From Cellulosimicrobium cellulans (GTDB lineage Bacteria > Actinomycetota > Actinomycetes > Actinomycetales > Cellulomonadaceae): DNA of 64,000 bases. The translations under genes and the position numbers were made by a program. Shown in pieces: positions 25,906-34,354 of this stretch (the stretch's first letter is position 1; each line of letters starts with the position of its first letter). Under the pieces are notes generated by a model. The model made no database searches and was not told the DNA's origin. It worked only from the letters and a program-made list of their open reading frames with translations. The stretch lies in assembly GCF_016921195.1 (NCBI RefSeq), contig NZ_JAFGYF010000003.1:408590-472589 (forward strand). The letters are read 5' to 3'.

Positions 25906-26543
25906 CCGATCAGGGCCCGGCGCCCCTCGACGCGCAGCCCCTCGCGCGCGACGCGGCCGACGGTCTCGACGAGGAGCGCTCGCTCCGCGACCTTGATGCG
26001 CTCGTGGAGCGACGACTCGTCGTCGCCGTCCTCGACCGGGACGGCGACCTGGGCGATGATCGGGCCGGTGTCGACGCCGTCGTCGACCACGTGGACGGTG
26101 CACCCGGTGACGCGCACGCCGTACGCGAGCGCGTCCCGCACGCCGTGCGCCCCGGGGAAGGACGGCAGGAGCGCAGGGTGCGTGTTGATCGTGCGGCCCG
26201 CGAAGCGCCCGACGAACGCCGGGCCGAGGATGCGCATGAAGCCGGCGAGCACCACGAGGTCCGGCCGGAAGACGTCGACGGCCTGCGCGACCGCCTCGTT
26301 CCACGCGGCCCGGTCCGCGAAGTCCCCTGGAGCCACGACCACGGCGGCAACCCCGGCGTCGCGCGCGAGGTCGAGACCGCCCGCGTCGGCCTTGTCCGAC
26401 ACGACGCCCACGACGCGCGCCCCGTAGGCGGCGTCGTCGTGCGCGGCGAGGATCGCGGCGAGGTTGCTGCCCGCGCCCGAGACGAGGACGACGACGCGGG
26501 CGGCGGAGGTGGACTCGACGGGGTGGCCGGACGGCGTCTGCAC
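25902..26543 (-). CDS. purN: Phosphoribosylglycinamide formyltransferase
   Basis: 213 residues. VLVSGAGSNLAAIL near the start, VVLAGFMRILGPAF, then INTHPALLPSFPGAHGVRDAL with the catalytic Asn-His, and the Asp in VDDGVDTGPII. It transfers a formyl group from 10-formyl-THF to GAR in purine synthesis. GTG at 26543 has AGGAG five bases upstream. It overlaps the convergent regulator gene by three bases. Usually found directly upstream of purH; here separated from it by the MFS/ArsR pair. Confidence 0.94.
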   Translation of the reverse strand: MQTPSGHPVESTSAARVVVLVSGAGSNLAAILAAHDDAAYGARVVGVVSDKADAGGLDLARDAGVAAVVVAPGDFADRAAWNEAVAQAVDVFRPDLVVLAGFMRILGPAFVGRFAGRTINTHPALLPSFPGAHGVRDALAYGVRVTGCTVHVVDDGVDTGPIIAQVAVPVEDGDDESSLHERIKVAERALLVETVGRVAREGLRVEGRRALIG

Positions 26544-26681
26544 GGTGCTCCTGCGGGTGTCGGGGTGGTTCAGGACGGCTCGAGCGTCGGGCTCGGCGGG
26601 ACGGGCTGGGCACCCTCCCGGGCACGCGGTCTCCGATGGGAGAATGTACCGCGAGCCGCCCGACCGACCGAGGAGCTGCCC

Positions 26682-27311
26682 GTGGGCAACCCGTACGCAC
26701 CGCCCCGTCCCGACGCGCCGCAGCAGCCTCGTCCCGAGTCTCCGCAGCCGCCGGAGGAGGGTGCGCGTCCGGACGCACCGGTCCCGCCGGGCGCCGGCCC
26801 GGGCCCGGGTGCCCCGCTCCCCCCGCCCCCGCCCCCGCCCGGGTGGTCGGACCTGCACGCGCCCGCCGACCGCCGGCCTCCGGCGCCGCCCGAGCCGGCG
26901 GAGCCCGACCCCGAGCTCGCGCGGCAGGCGACCCGGCGGGTGCTGCACTTCGGCCTCCTCCTGCTGGCCGTGATCGTCGTGAGCACGATGCCGTTCCCGT
27001 GGCAGGCGGTGAGCCTCGCGCTCGCGCTCGGCGCGATCGTGGTGGGCATCCGCGCGCTCCTGGCCGTCTGGCGCGCGCGCGTGCGCGGGGCGCTCGTCCC
27101 GGCGCTGGGCATCGGGGTCGGGCTCTCGGCCATGCTCGCGCTGCAGATGGTCTCGACGCTCGTCACGTGGGACGTCGCGCTGGCGCACCAGCAGTGCCTC
27201 GACGGCGCGATCACCGTCTCGGCGGAGAAGCGCTGCGACGTCGAGCGCACCCACGCGCTCGAGGAGAAGTTCGCCCGCTGGTTCCCCACGCCGGCGCCCG
27301 CGTCGTCCTGA
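26682..27311 (+). CDS. Proline-rich membrane protein, unknown function
   Basis: 209 residues. The first ~85 are Pro/Gly/Ala-rich and polar (GPGPGAPLPPPPPPP), followed by three hydrophobic segments (LHFGLLLLAVIVVSTMPF, AVSLALALGAIVVGIRALLAV, ALVPALGIGVGLSAMLAL) and a hydrophilic tail with two Cys (QQCLDGAITVSAEKRCDVE) that could pair outside the cell. GTG at 26682 follows GAGGAG. I do not recognise a named family. It is divergent from purN and 138 bases from it. Confidence 0.7.
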   Translation: MGNPYAPPRPDAPQQPRPESPQPPEEGARPDAPVPPGAGPGPGAPLPPPPPPPGWSDLHAPADRRPPAPPEPAEPDPELARQATRRVLHFGLLLLAVIVVSTMPFPWQAVSLALALGAIVVGIRALLAVWRARVRGALVPALGIGVGLSAMLALQMVSTLVTWDVALAHQQCLDGAITVSAEKRCDVERTHALEEKFARWFPTPAPASS

Positions 27312-27407
27312 CCCGTCCGGGGCCGCGCACGCAGCGCGGAGGCCACCTGCCGAGGCCACCTGAGACTCCGTCGCCCGCTCGTGACGTCGAGTCTCTAGGG
27401 TGTGCTC

Positions 27408-28748
27408 ATGACGACCACGACCGTGACGCCGCGGCCCGGTGCCGACGAGCGCCTCGCCCGGCTGATTCGGATCCCCACGGTGTCCGCCGAGCTGGAACAG
27501 CGGGGGCTCGCGCCCTTCGACGAGCTGGTCGACCTCCTTCCTGAGCTCTACCCCCTGGTCCACGAGCACCTCGGCCGCGAGCGCATCACCGACCTCGGGC
27601 TGCTCTACCGCTGGCGCGGGCGCTCGGACGAGCCGCCCGTCGTGCTCATGGCGCACTACGACGTCGTCCCGGTCGACGAGAGCGACGACTGGGCCTACCC
27701 GCCGTTCGAGGGGCGCGTCGCCGACGGCTGGGTCCACGGGCGCGGCGCGCTCGACGACAAGGGGCCGCTCGTCGTCGTGCTCGAGGCGGTCGAGAACCTG
27801 CTCGCGGCGGGCTTCGCGCCCGCGCGCGACGTCTACCTGTCGTTCGGCGGCGACGAGGAGTCGCACGGCGGGGCCGCCGCCGCGATCGCGACGACGCTCC
27901 GCGACCGCGGTGTGGTGCCGTGGCTCGTGCTCGACGAGGGCGGCGCGGTCACGGACTCCCCGCTCCCCCTCGTCCCCGGGAGCGCGGCGATGATCGGCGT
28001 CGGCGAGAAGGGGGTCCTCACGCTGCGCCTCACCGCGCGCGGCGAGGGCGGGCACGCGTCCGCCCCGCCGACGACGACGGCGGTCCGGCGCGTCGCGCGC
28101 GCCGTCGAGCGCCTCGGCCCCCGCACCTTTCCCGCGCGCACGCCCGTCGCGATCTCGCGCATGCTCCGTCTCTTCTCCGAGCGCGCGACCGGGCCCGCCC
28201 GCGCCGCGCTGCGCGCCCTCGCCGCGACGCCGCCCGTGTCCGCCCAGACGTTCGCCGCGATGGGCGGCGAGGCCGCCGCCCTCGTCCGCACGACCGTCGC
28301 GCCGACGATGCTCTCCGGCGGCACGGCCGCGAACGTGCTGCCGTCGCAGGCGTCCGCGACCGTCAACCTGCGGATCGCGCTCGGCGAGACCGTCGCGGGC
28401 ACCGTCGAGCGCGTCCGCCGGCGCGTCGACGACCCCCAGGTCCAGGTCGAGGTCGTCGAGGGCAGCGAGCCCTCCCCCGAGTCCCCCGTCGACGACGAGC
28501 GGTTCGCGCTCCTCGCCGCGTGCGTCGGCGCCTCGCACCCCGACGCGCTGCCCGCCCCGTACATCACGATGCAGGCGACCGACGCGCGGCACTTCCACCG
28601 GTACTCGCCGGCCGTGTACCGGTTCGCGCCGCTCGCGATGTCGGCCGCGCTGCGCGCCACGATCCACGGCGTCGACGAGCGCGTCGAGGTCGCCGAGCTC
28701 GAGCGCGGCGAGGTGTTCCACCGCGCGCTCCTGGAGCGGCTACCCTGA
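27408..28748 (+). CDS. M20-family metallopeptidase
   Basis: 446 residues, a typical length. The metal ligands of the M20/M28 clan are visible: VLMAHYDVVPV (His, Asp), HGRGALDDKGPL (Asp), FGGDEESHGG with the catalytic Glu, DEGG, and a late His in DARHFHRYSP. The insert between them is the usual dimerisation domain. It resembles CPS1/PM20D1-type carboxypeptidases and dipeptidases; the exact substrate is unknown. ATG at 27408 is preferred over GTG 27402. It is followed 59 bases later by an MFS gene on the same strand, possibly co-transcribed. Confidence 0.88.
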   Translation: MTTTTVTPRPGADERLARLIRIPTVSAELEQRGLAPFDELVDLLPELYPLVHEHLGRERITDLGLLYRWRGRSDEPPVVLMAHYDVVPVDESDDWAYPPFEGRVADGWVHGRGALDDKGPLVVVLEAVENLLAAGFAPARDVYLSFGGDEESHGGAAAAIATTLRDRGVVPWLVLDEGGAVTDSPLPLVPGSAAMIGVGEKGVLTLRLTARGEGGHASAPPTTTAVRRVARAVERLGPRTFPARTPVAISRMLRLFSERATGPARAALRALAATPPVSAQTFAAMGGEAAALVRTTVAPTMLSGGTAANVLPSQASATVNLRIALGETVAGTVERVRRRVDDPQVQVEVVEGSEPSPESPVDDERFALLAACVGASHPDALPAPYITMQATDARHFHRYSPAVYRFAPLAMSAALRATIHGVDERVEVAELERGEVFHRALLERLP

Positions 28749-28807
28749 CGCTCCCCCACCCTCCCGGGCGTGCGACGACGCGCGCCTCCCACGCAGAAGG
28801 AGCAGCG

Positions 28808-30301
28808 ATGGCTCGCTCGCTCACCGGGCACCTCGGCGGGTCGACCCTCGCCGGCGTCGTCGGGTTCCTCGCCTTCGTCGAGCTGACGAGCGGCGTCCTC
28901 CAGGGCTACTACACGCCGATGCTCACGGACATCGCGCGGCACCTCGGCGTGCACGACGCCGACGTGAACTGGCTCGAGGGCTCCCAGCTCATGCTCTCGG
29001 CGCTGGTCGTACCCGCGCTGGCGAAGCTCGGCGACATGGTCGGCCACCGTCGCATCCTCCTGTGGTCGACGGCGGTCACCGCGGCCGCGTCGCTCGTCCT
29101 GCCGTTCACGGACTCGTTCGCGGTGTTCCTCGTGGCGTGGGCCCTGCAGGGGTTCTACGTCGTGTGGCTGCCCCTGGAGATCGCGCTCGTGTGGTCGCGG
29201 GCGCGGCGCCTCACCCGTCCCGCCGCCGTCACCGCACGCGCGGCCGCCGTCCTCGTCGCGGCGCTCGAGGCCGGCGCGATCGTCGGCGCGCTCGCCGGCG
29301 GGGCCCTCGTCGACGCGCTGCCGCTGCGCGTCGTGCTCCTCGTCCCCGCGCTCCTGGTCGTCGTGTGCTTCGTCGTCGTGCTGCTCGGGGTGAAGGAGTC
29401 GCCCGAGCCGGCCGGCGGACGCTTCGACACCGTCGGCCTCGTGCTCGTCTCGCTCGCGCTCCTCGCGCTCACGGGCGGCCTCAGCCTGCTGCGTCTCGAG
29501 GGCGTCGCGGCGGTCGCGCCGTGGGCGCTCGTCGTGCTCGGCGCCGCCCTGCTGTGGCCGTTCGCCCGGTGGGAGCTGCGCCAGGACGACCCGCTCGTCG
29601 ACGTGCGCATGTTCCGCTCCCCCGCGCTGGGCCCGGTGTTCCTCACGGCCGGGCTCTTCGGCGTCTCCGTGCTCGGCGCCCAGGCACCGCTGTCCACGTT
29701 CGCCCGCACCGACCCCGCCGAGCACGGGTACGGCCTCGGCACCTCCGGCTTCCAGACGTCGCTCCTCATCGGCGTCTACCTGATCGGCATGATCGTCGGC
29801 GCGCTGTCCTTCCCCCGCGTCGCCCGCCGCGCGACGCCGCGCCTCACCCTGGTCGGAGCGTCCACCCTCGTGGGCGCGGGCTTCCTGCTCTTCCTGCCGT
29901 TCCACGGGACGTTCGCGAACGTGCTCACCAACATGGTCGTCGTCGGGCTCGGCTCCGGCGCGCTCGTCGCCGCGCTGCCGGCAGCCGCCGCGGCGGCCGC
30001 ACCCCCGACCCGCACCGGCGTCGCGACCGGCCTGACCAACTCCGTGAAGACGGTCGGCGGCGCGATCGCGTCCTGCGTCTTCGGCATCGCGCTCGCGGGC
30101 GCCGCGCTCCAGGGGGGCGGCGCCACCGAGAGCACGGCCGGCTCGTTCGGCGGGTACGTCACCGTCTGGGTCGTGTGCGGCGCGACGGCGCTCGTCGCCG
30201 CGGTCCTCCTGCTCGCCGTCGTGCCGCGCCAGGCCTTCACCGACCCCGCCACCGCGGCCCCCGTCGAGGGCGCACGGGCGACCACGTCGCGGACCGCCTG
30301 A
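28808..30301 (+). CDS. MFS transporter, 14-helix DHA2-like
   Basis: 497 residues with about fourteen hydrophobic segments. KLGDMVGHRRILLWS is the loop-2 MFS motif, and LQGFYVVWLPLEIALVW and TGVATGLTNSVKTVGGAIAS are in the places expected for drug/proton antiporters. The substrate cannot be inferred. ATG at 28808 follows AAGGAG with good spacing. A family R repeat array begins 28 bases after its stop codon and separates it from the convergent DUF6350 gene. Confidence 0.85.
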   Translation: MARSLTGHLGGSTLAGVVGFLAFVELTSGVLQGYYTPMLTDIARHLGVHDADVNWLEGSQLMLSALVVPALAKLGDMVGHRRILLWSTAVTAAASLVLPFTDSFAVFLVAWALQGFYVVWLPLEIALVWSRARRLTRPAAVTARAAAVLVAALEAGAIVGALAGGALVDALPLRVVLLVPALLVVVCFVVVLLGVKESPEPAGGRFDTVGLVLVSLALLALTGGLSLLRLEGVAAVAPWALVVLGAALLWPFARWELRQDDPLVDVRMFRSPALGPVFLTAGLFGVSVLGAQAPLSTFARTDPAEHGYGLGTSGFQTSLLIGVYLIGMIVGALSFPRVARRATPRLTLVGASTLVGAGFLLFLPFHGTFANVLTNMVVVGLGSGALVAALPAAAAAAAPPTRTGVATGLTNSVKTVGGAIASCVFGIALAGAALQGGGATESTAGSFGGYVTVWVVCGATALVAAVLLLAVVPRQAFTDPATAAPVEGARATTSRTA

Positions 30302-30329
30302 ACCTCCCGGCACAGCTCCCTCGCTCCGC

Positions 30330-30510
30330 CGAGGGAGGACCGCAGTGGGCCGAGGGAGAACCGCGCTCGCGCGAGGTAGGGCCGTGGTCCCTCCCGACGG
30401 AGGGCTGGTCACCTGGCGTTCGGCCGGGGTGGGTGGCCGGCTCGCGGCCGAACCACCGCTCTACCTCGGCCAACCACGGCTCTACCTCGGCGGGCCGAGG
30501 TTCTCCCTCG
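30330..30510. repeat. Family R array R2: two head-to-head triplets of 21-base units
   Basis: Three direct units (30330-30350, 30351-30371, 30372-30392) and three inverted units (30448-30468, 30469-30489, 30490-30510), each exactly 21 bases, flank a 55-base spacer. They match the consensus CGAGGTAGAACC-TGGT with several substitutions (CGAGGGAGAACCGC, CGAGGTAGAGCCGTGGT). A partial inverted unit lies at 30311-30323. Each triplet runs away from the stop codon of the gene it borders, and together they can fold into a long stem. Confidence 0.8.
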
Positions 30511-30513
30511 GCG

Positions 30514-31776
30514 TCAGGCCTCGTCGTCGAGGGGGTCGCCGTGGCGGCGGCCCAGGACGTCGAGCCGCGCCCCCAGGACCGCGAGCGCGGCGCCGCCGCC
30601 GATCTCGGCCGCGGCGAGCGCACCGACGACGAGCGCGTCGGCGCCGACGACCTCGAGCCGACCGGGCCCGACCGCCCCGCCCGCGAGCCAGCTCACGACC
30701 CCGACGAGCAGTCCCGCGCCGAGCGCGACCCCGCCGACGGCGAGTCCGACGTCGAGCCACCGGACGTCGTCGTCCGGGTGCGTGCCGGTCACGTCGCGCA
30801 GGCGGCGCCACACGAAGGCTCCGGCGACGACGCCGAGCGCGACGACGACGGCGGGCACCCAGGGCGTCAGCGGGTTGGTCCAGTCATCGCCGGGCAGCGC
30901 GCCGAGCAGCGGGACAGCCGGCAGCGCGCCGGGCTCGGAACCGGTCGGGGCGAACGTGCTGCCCTCGCCCACGGCGAAGCCCGGCCCGACGAGCCACGCC
31001 CCCGCCCAGGCGACGACGTTCGGCAGGACGGCGAGCTGCGCGAGCGCGAGGACGATGCCGCCGACGGTCCCGGGCACGAGCCCGGCGACGATGTCGCCCG
31101 ACGTCGCGCGCCCGGCGACGAGCCACGCCCCGACGACGACGGCCGAGACGCCGGCCAGCAGGCTCGTGCCGAGCAGGCCGCCGCGCAGCCCCAGCCGCAC
31201 CGACGACGGGAGCCACCCGTCGAGCCGCTGCGTGATGTCGCCGACGAAGGGGGCGTCCGGCCGCGCGAGGATCCCGGCGCCGAGCCCGAGCCCGCCGACG
31301 AGCGTTCCCCCGACGACCGCGATGGCGAGACCCCAGGGCGGGGTGGACCCCGCGAGGAGCGCGACGCCCGCTGTCGCGAGCGCGTAGGTCACGGTGCCCG
31401 CGACCCATGCGGACGTCGTCGTGTGCGCGGAGCGCCGCGCGGACGCGAAGCAGCAGAACAGCGCGAGCGCGGTGAGCCCCAGCGGGACCAGCGTGACGGT
31501 CGTCCCGCTCGCGACGAGCGGGACCCCGTGGCCGAGGAGCCAGAAGCCCGCGGCGATCGTCACGGACTGGCCCCACCCCGTGCCCTCGGAGGACCCGGTC
31601 GACGATGCGAGGAAGGCCACGACGCCCGGCAGGACGACGACCGCGAGGGACAGCGCGAGCGCCTGGAGCGCGGCGAGCACGCCCGACGGTCCGCGCCGGA
31701 CCACGACCGGTGCGGGGGCCGGGCTGCCGTCCACGGTGCGCGTGCGCGCACCACGCGTCGTGCTGGTGGTGCTCAT
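30514..31776 (-). CDS. DUF6350-family polytopic membrane protein
   Basis: 420 residues with about ten hydrophobic segments. It begins MSTTSTTRGARTRTVDGS and continues GPSGVLAALQALALSLAVVV, in line with DUF6350 proteins that sit between sucD and purN in many actinobacteria (sometimes labelled PerM-like in cell division). Function unproven. The ATG at 31776 is the working start; ATG at 31785 is equally possible as neither has a strong ribosome site. It is downstream of, and in the same direction as, sucC-sucD, but a strong terminator and a gene remnant separate them. Confidence 0.75.
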   Translation of the reverse strand: MSTTSTTRGARTRTVDGSPAPAPVVVRRGPSGVLAALQALALSLAVVVLPGVVAFLASSTGSSEGTGWGQSVTIAAGFWLLGHGVPLVASGTTVTLVPLGLTALALFCCFASARRSAHTTTSAWVAGTVTYALATAGVALLAGSTPPWGLAIAVVGGTLVGGLGLGAGILARPDAPFVGDITQRLDGWLPSSVRLGLRGGLLGTSLLAGVSAVVVGAWLVAGRATSGDIVAGLVPGTVGGIVLALAQLAVLPNVVAWAGAWLVGPGFAVGEGSTFAPTGSEPGALPAVPLLGALPGDDWTNPLTPWVPAVVVALGVVAGAFVWRRLRDVTGTHPDDDVRWLDVGLAVGGVALGAGLLVGVVSWLAGGAVGPGRLEVVGADALVVGALAAAEIGGGAALAVLGARLDVLGRRHGDPLDDEA

Positions 31777-31857
31777 GGTGCCCATCGTCGTCGATCGAGT
31801 GGTCGGTACGTGGCATTCGCCCCGGCGCGCCAGCCTACCCGCGCCGACGATCGGCCC

Positions 31858-31995
31858 ATGACGACGGCGCCCGTCCCCACCGCGTTCGTCCCGGGTGGCG
31901 GTGGCGTGCGCGGCGCGGTCCGGATCGGGATGCCGCGCGCGCTGCTGGAACGCGGCATCACGCCGGACCCGGTGGTCGCGTCGTCGAGCGCCGGC
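31858..31995 (+). pseudogene. Patatin-like phospholipase remnant (N-terminal fragment only)
   Basis: An ATG at 31858 opens a stretch encoding TAFVPGGGGVRGAVRIGMPR, then ALLERGITPDPVVASSSAG. The first part is the oxyanion-hole glycine motif and first helix of patatin/RssA-type phospholipases, and SSSAG is where the nucleophile motif GTSVG should be. Similarity stops there and the sequence runs into the sucD terminator, so at least 80% of the usual ~300 residues are missing. The nucleophile elbow is also degraded (G to S). Most likely a decayed gene left by a deletion. Confidence 0.7.
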
Positions 31996-32002
31996 CCGGA
32001 CG

Positions 32003-32040
32003 CCCGACGCCCCGCGACCGACCGGTCGCGGGGCGTCGGG
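32003..32040 (-). terminator. sucD terminator hairpin
   Basis: A perfect 17-base stem, CCCGACGCCCCGCGACC with its complement, loop GACC, 41 bases after the sucD stop codon. Confidence 0.9.
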
Positions 32041-32080
32041 CGCGGGGACCCGGGTCATGGGTCCTGCGGCAGGTCCAGGG

Positions 32081-32971
32081 TCAGGCGAGGACCTCGCGCA
32101 GGAGCGCGGCGGTCTCGGACGGCGTCTTGCCGACCTTGACGCCGACGGCCTCGAGGGCCTCCTTCTTGGCCTGCGCGGTGCCCGCCGAGCCGGAGACGAT
32201 CGCGCCGGCGTGGCCCATCGTCTTGCCCTCCGGGGCGGTGAAGCCCGCGACGTAGCCGACGACCGGCTTGGTGACGTGCTCCTTGATGTAGGCAGCGGCA
32301 CGCTCCTCGGCGTCGCCGCCGATCTCGCCGATCATGACGATCGCCTTGGTCTCGGGGTCGTTCTCGAACGCCTCGAGCGCGTCGATGTGCGTGGTGCCGA
32401 CGATCGGGTCGCCGCCGATGCCGATGGCGGTCGAGAACCCGAGGTCCTTGAGCTCGTACATCATCTGGTAGGTCAGCGTGCCCGACTTCGACACGAGGCC
32501 GACCGGGCCCTTGCCGGTGATGGTGTGCGGGGTGATGCCGGCGAGCGACTCGCCCGGGGTGATGATGCCGGGGCAGTTCGGGCCGATCATGCGCGTCTTC
32601 TTGCCCTGCAGGTAGGCCCAGACCTCGGCGGTGTCCTGGACGGGGACGCCCTCGGTGATGACGACGATGAGCGGCATCTCGGCGTCGATCGCCTCGATCG
32701 CGGCGTCCTTGGTGAACGCCGGCGGGACGAAGAGGACCGACACGTTCGCACCGGTCTCGGCCATGGCCTCGGCCACGGTGCCGAACACGGGCAGCGTGAC
32801 GTCGTTGCCCTCGTGGTCCTTGTGCGTGACGGTCGTGCCGGCCTTGCGGGCGTTGACGCCGCCGACGATCTGCGCGCCCGAGTCGAGCATGAGGGCGGTG
32901 TGCTTGGCACCCATCCCGCCCGTGATGCCCTGGACGATGATCTTGGAGTCGGAGTTCAGGTAGATCGACAT
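32081..32971 (-). CDS. sucD: Succinyl-CoA synthetase alpha subunit
   Basis: 296 residues. CoA-binding [12 protein letters not shown] near the start, [10 protein letters not shown], and the phosphorylated His in [18 protein letters not shown] (~250). Together with SucC it converts succinyl-CoA to succinate with substrate-level phosphorylation in the TCA cycle. ATG at 32971. It lies 37 bases downstream of sucC and is clearly co-transcribed. Confidence 0.96.
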   Translation of the reverse strand: MSIYLNSDSKIIVQGITGGMGAKHTALMLDSGAQIVGGVNARKAGTTVTHKDHEGNDVTLPVFGTVAEAMAETGANVSVLFVPPAFTKDAAIEAIDAEMPLIVVITEGVPVQDTAEVWAYLQGKKTRMIGPNCPGIITPGESLAGITPHTITGKGPVGLVSKSGTLTYQMMYELKDLGFSTAIGIGGDPIVGTTHIDALEAFENDPETKAIVMIGEIGGDAEERAAAYIKEHVTKPVVGYVAGFTAPEGKTMGHAGAIVSGSAGTAQAKKEALEAVGVKVGKTPSETAALLREVLA

Positions 32972-33008
32972 GGTGTTCTCTGTCTCAGCTTTCCGCGTCT
33001 TCGGGCGA

Positions 33009-34178
33009 TCAGGCGTTGGCCAGCTCGGCAGCCTTGTCGGCCCCGCCGTCCATGGTCTCGGCGAGGGTCACGAGCGGGTGGTTCGCCTCACGCAGGATCG
33101 CACGGCCGAGGTCCACGTTGTTGCCGTCGAGGCGCACGACGAGCGGCTTGGACGCCTCGTCGCCGAGGATCTCGAGCGCACCCACGATGCCCTTGGCCAC
33201 CTCGTCGCACGCGGTGATGCCGCCGAAGACGTTGACGAACACCGACTTGACCTGCGGGTCGTTGAGGATGACGTCGAGCCCGTTGGCCATGACCTGCGCG
33301 TTGGCGCCGCCGCCGATGTCGAGGAAGTTGGCCGGCTTCACGCCGCCGTGGGCCTCGCCCGCGTACGCGACGACGTCGAGCGTGCTCATGACGAGCCCCG
33401 CGCCGTTGCCGATGATGCCGACCTCGCCGTCGAGCTTGACGTAGTTGAGGCCGTTCGCCTTGGCCTTGGCCTCGAGCGGGTCGGTCGACTCCTTGTCCTC
33501 CAGCGCCTCGTGGTCCGGGTGGCGGACCTCCGACGCGTTGTCGTCCAGCGTGACCTTGCCGTCGAGCGCGATGATCGAGCCGTCCTCGGTGCGGACGAGC
33601 GGGTTCACCTCGACGAGCGTCGCGTCCTCCGCCGTGAAGACGGTCCAGAGCTTCTGGATGACCGCGGCGACCGGGGCCTTGAGCTCCTCGGCGAAGCCGG
33701 CCGCGTCGACGATCTCGCGCGCCTTGGCCTCGTCGATGCCGACGATCGGGTCGACGGCGACCTTGGCGAGCGCCTCCGGGCGCTCGACCGCGAGCTGCTC
33801 GATCTCCATGCCGCCCTCGACGGAGCACATGGCGAGGTAGTTGCGGTTCGACCGGTCGAGGAGCACCGAGAAGTAGAACTCCTCGGCGATCTTCGCGCCC
33901 TGGGCGACCATGACGCGGTGGACCGTGTGGCCCTTGATGTCCATGCCGAGGATCTCGGACGCCTTCTCGGCGGTCTCCTCCGGCGAGTGGGCGAGCTTGA
34001 CGCCGCCGGCCTTGCCGCGGCCGCCGGTCTTCACCTGGGCCTTGACGACCACGGTGCCGCCGCCGAGCTTCTCGGCGCCCGCGCGGGCCTCCTCGGGCGT
34101 CGTCGCGACGACCCCGCCCAGCACGGGCACGCCGTGCTTCTCGAAGATGTCGCGCGCCTGGTATTCGAACAGGTCCAC
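33009..34178 (-). CDS. sucC: ADP-forming succinyl-CoA synthetase beta subunit
   Basis: 389 residues, the standard length. N-terminal [23 protein letters not shown]-grasp strand [20 protein letters not shown], and C-terminal [22 protein letters not shown]. It binds the nucleotide and forms a complex with SucD. The GTG at 34178 is the start: it opens the conserved DLFEYQA sequence and has GGAAGGA nine bases upstream. The 22-base palindrome at 34222-34243 lies just upstream. Confidence 0.95.
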   Translation of the reverse strand: MDLFEYQARDIFEKHGVPVLGGVVATTPEEARAGAEKLGGGTVVVKAQVKTGGRGKAGGVKLAHSPEETAEKASEILGMDIKGHTVHRVMVAQGAKIAEEFYFSVLLDRSNRNYLAMCSVEGGMEIEQLAVERPEALAKVAVDPIVGIDEAKAREIVDAAGFAEELKAPVAAVIQKLWTVFTAEDATLVEVNPLVRTEDGSIIALDGKVTLDDNASEVRHPDHEALEDKESTDPLEAKAKANGLNYVKLDGEVGIIGNGAGLVMSTLDVVAYAGEAHGGVKPANFLDIGGGANAQVMANGLDVILNDPQVKSVFVNVFGGITACDEVAKGIVGALEILGDEASKPLVVRLDGNNVDLGRAILREANHPLVTLAETMDGGADKAAELANA

Positions 34179-34221
34179 CCTGCTGCGTCCTTCCGTCTGA
34201 TGCGCCGTGTGCGGCATGACC

Positions 34222-34243
34222 GATGTCTCGACATCAAGACATC
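34222..34243. promoter_or_regulatory. 22-base palindromic operator upstream of sucC
   Basis: Arms GATGTCT and AGACATC enclose CGACATCA. The core TCTCGACATCAAGA is identical to the motif upstream of icd (18501-18514). On the minus strand TACCCT lies just upstream, so the palindrome would cover the first transcribed bases and could act as a repressor roadblock. Confidence 0.7.
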
Positions 34244-34354
34244 CCCGTACAGGGTAGCCCGGGAAGCCCGGGGCTCCTATCGCTCGGCGGCGGAGGACGG
34301 CCGACGCCGCGTGTTCCGTTCGTCACGCGACGACGCCCGGCGGGCGGTGCCGGC

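Noticed and set aside
27363..27396. GAGACTC...GAGTCTC inverted repeat before the M20 peptidase gene
   Set aside because: Seven-base arms around a 20-base gap are expected by chance in such GC-rich DNA, and no second copy exists. Too weak to call an operator.
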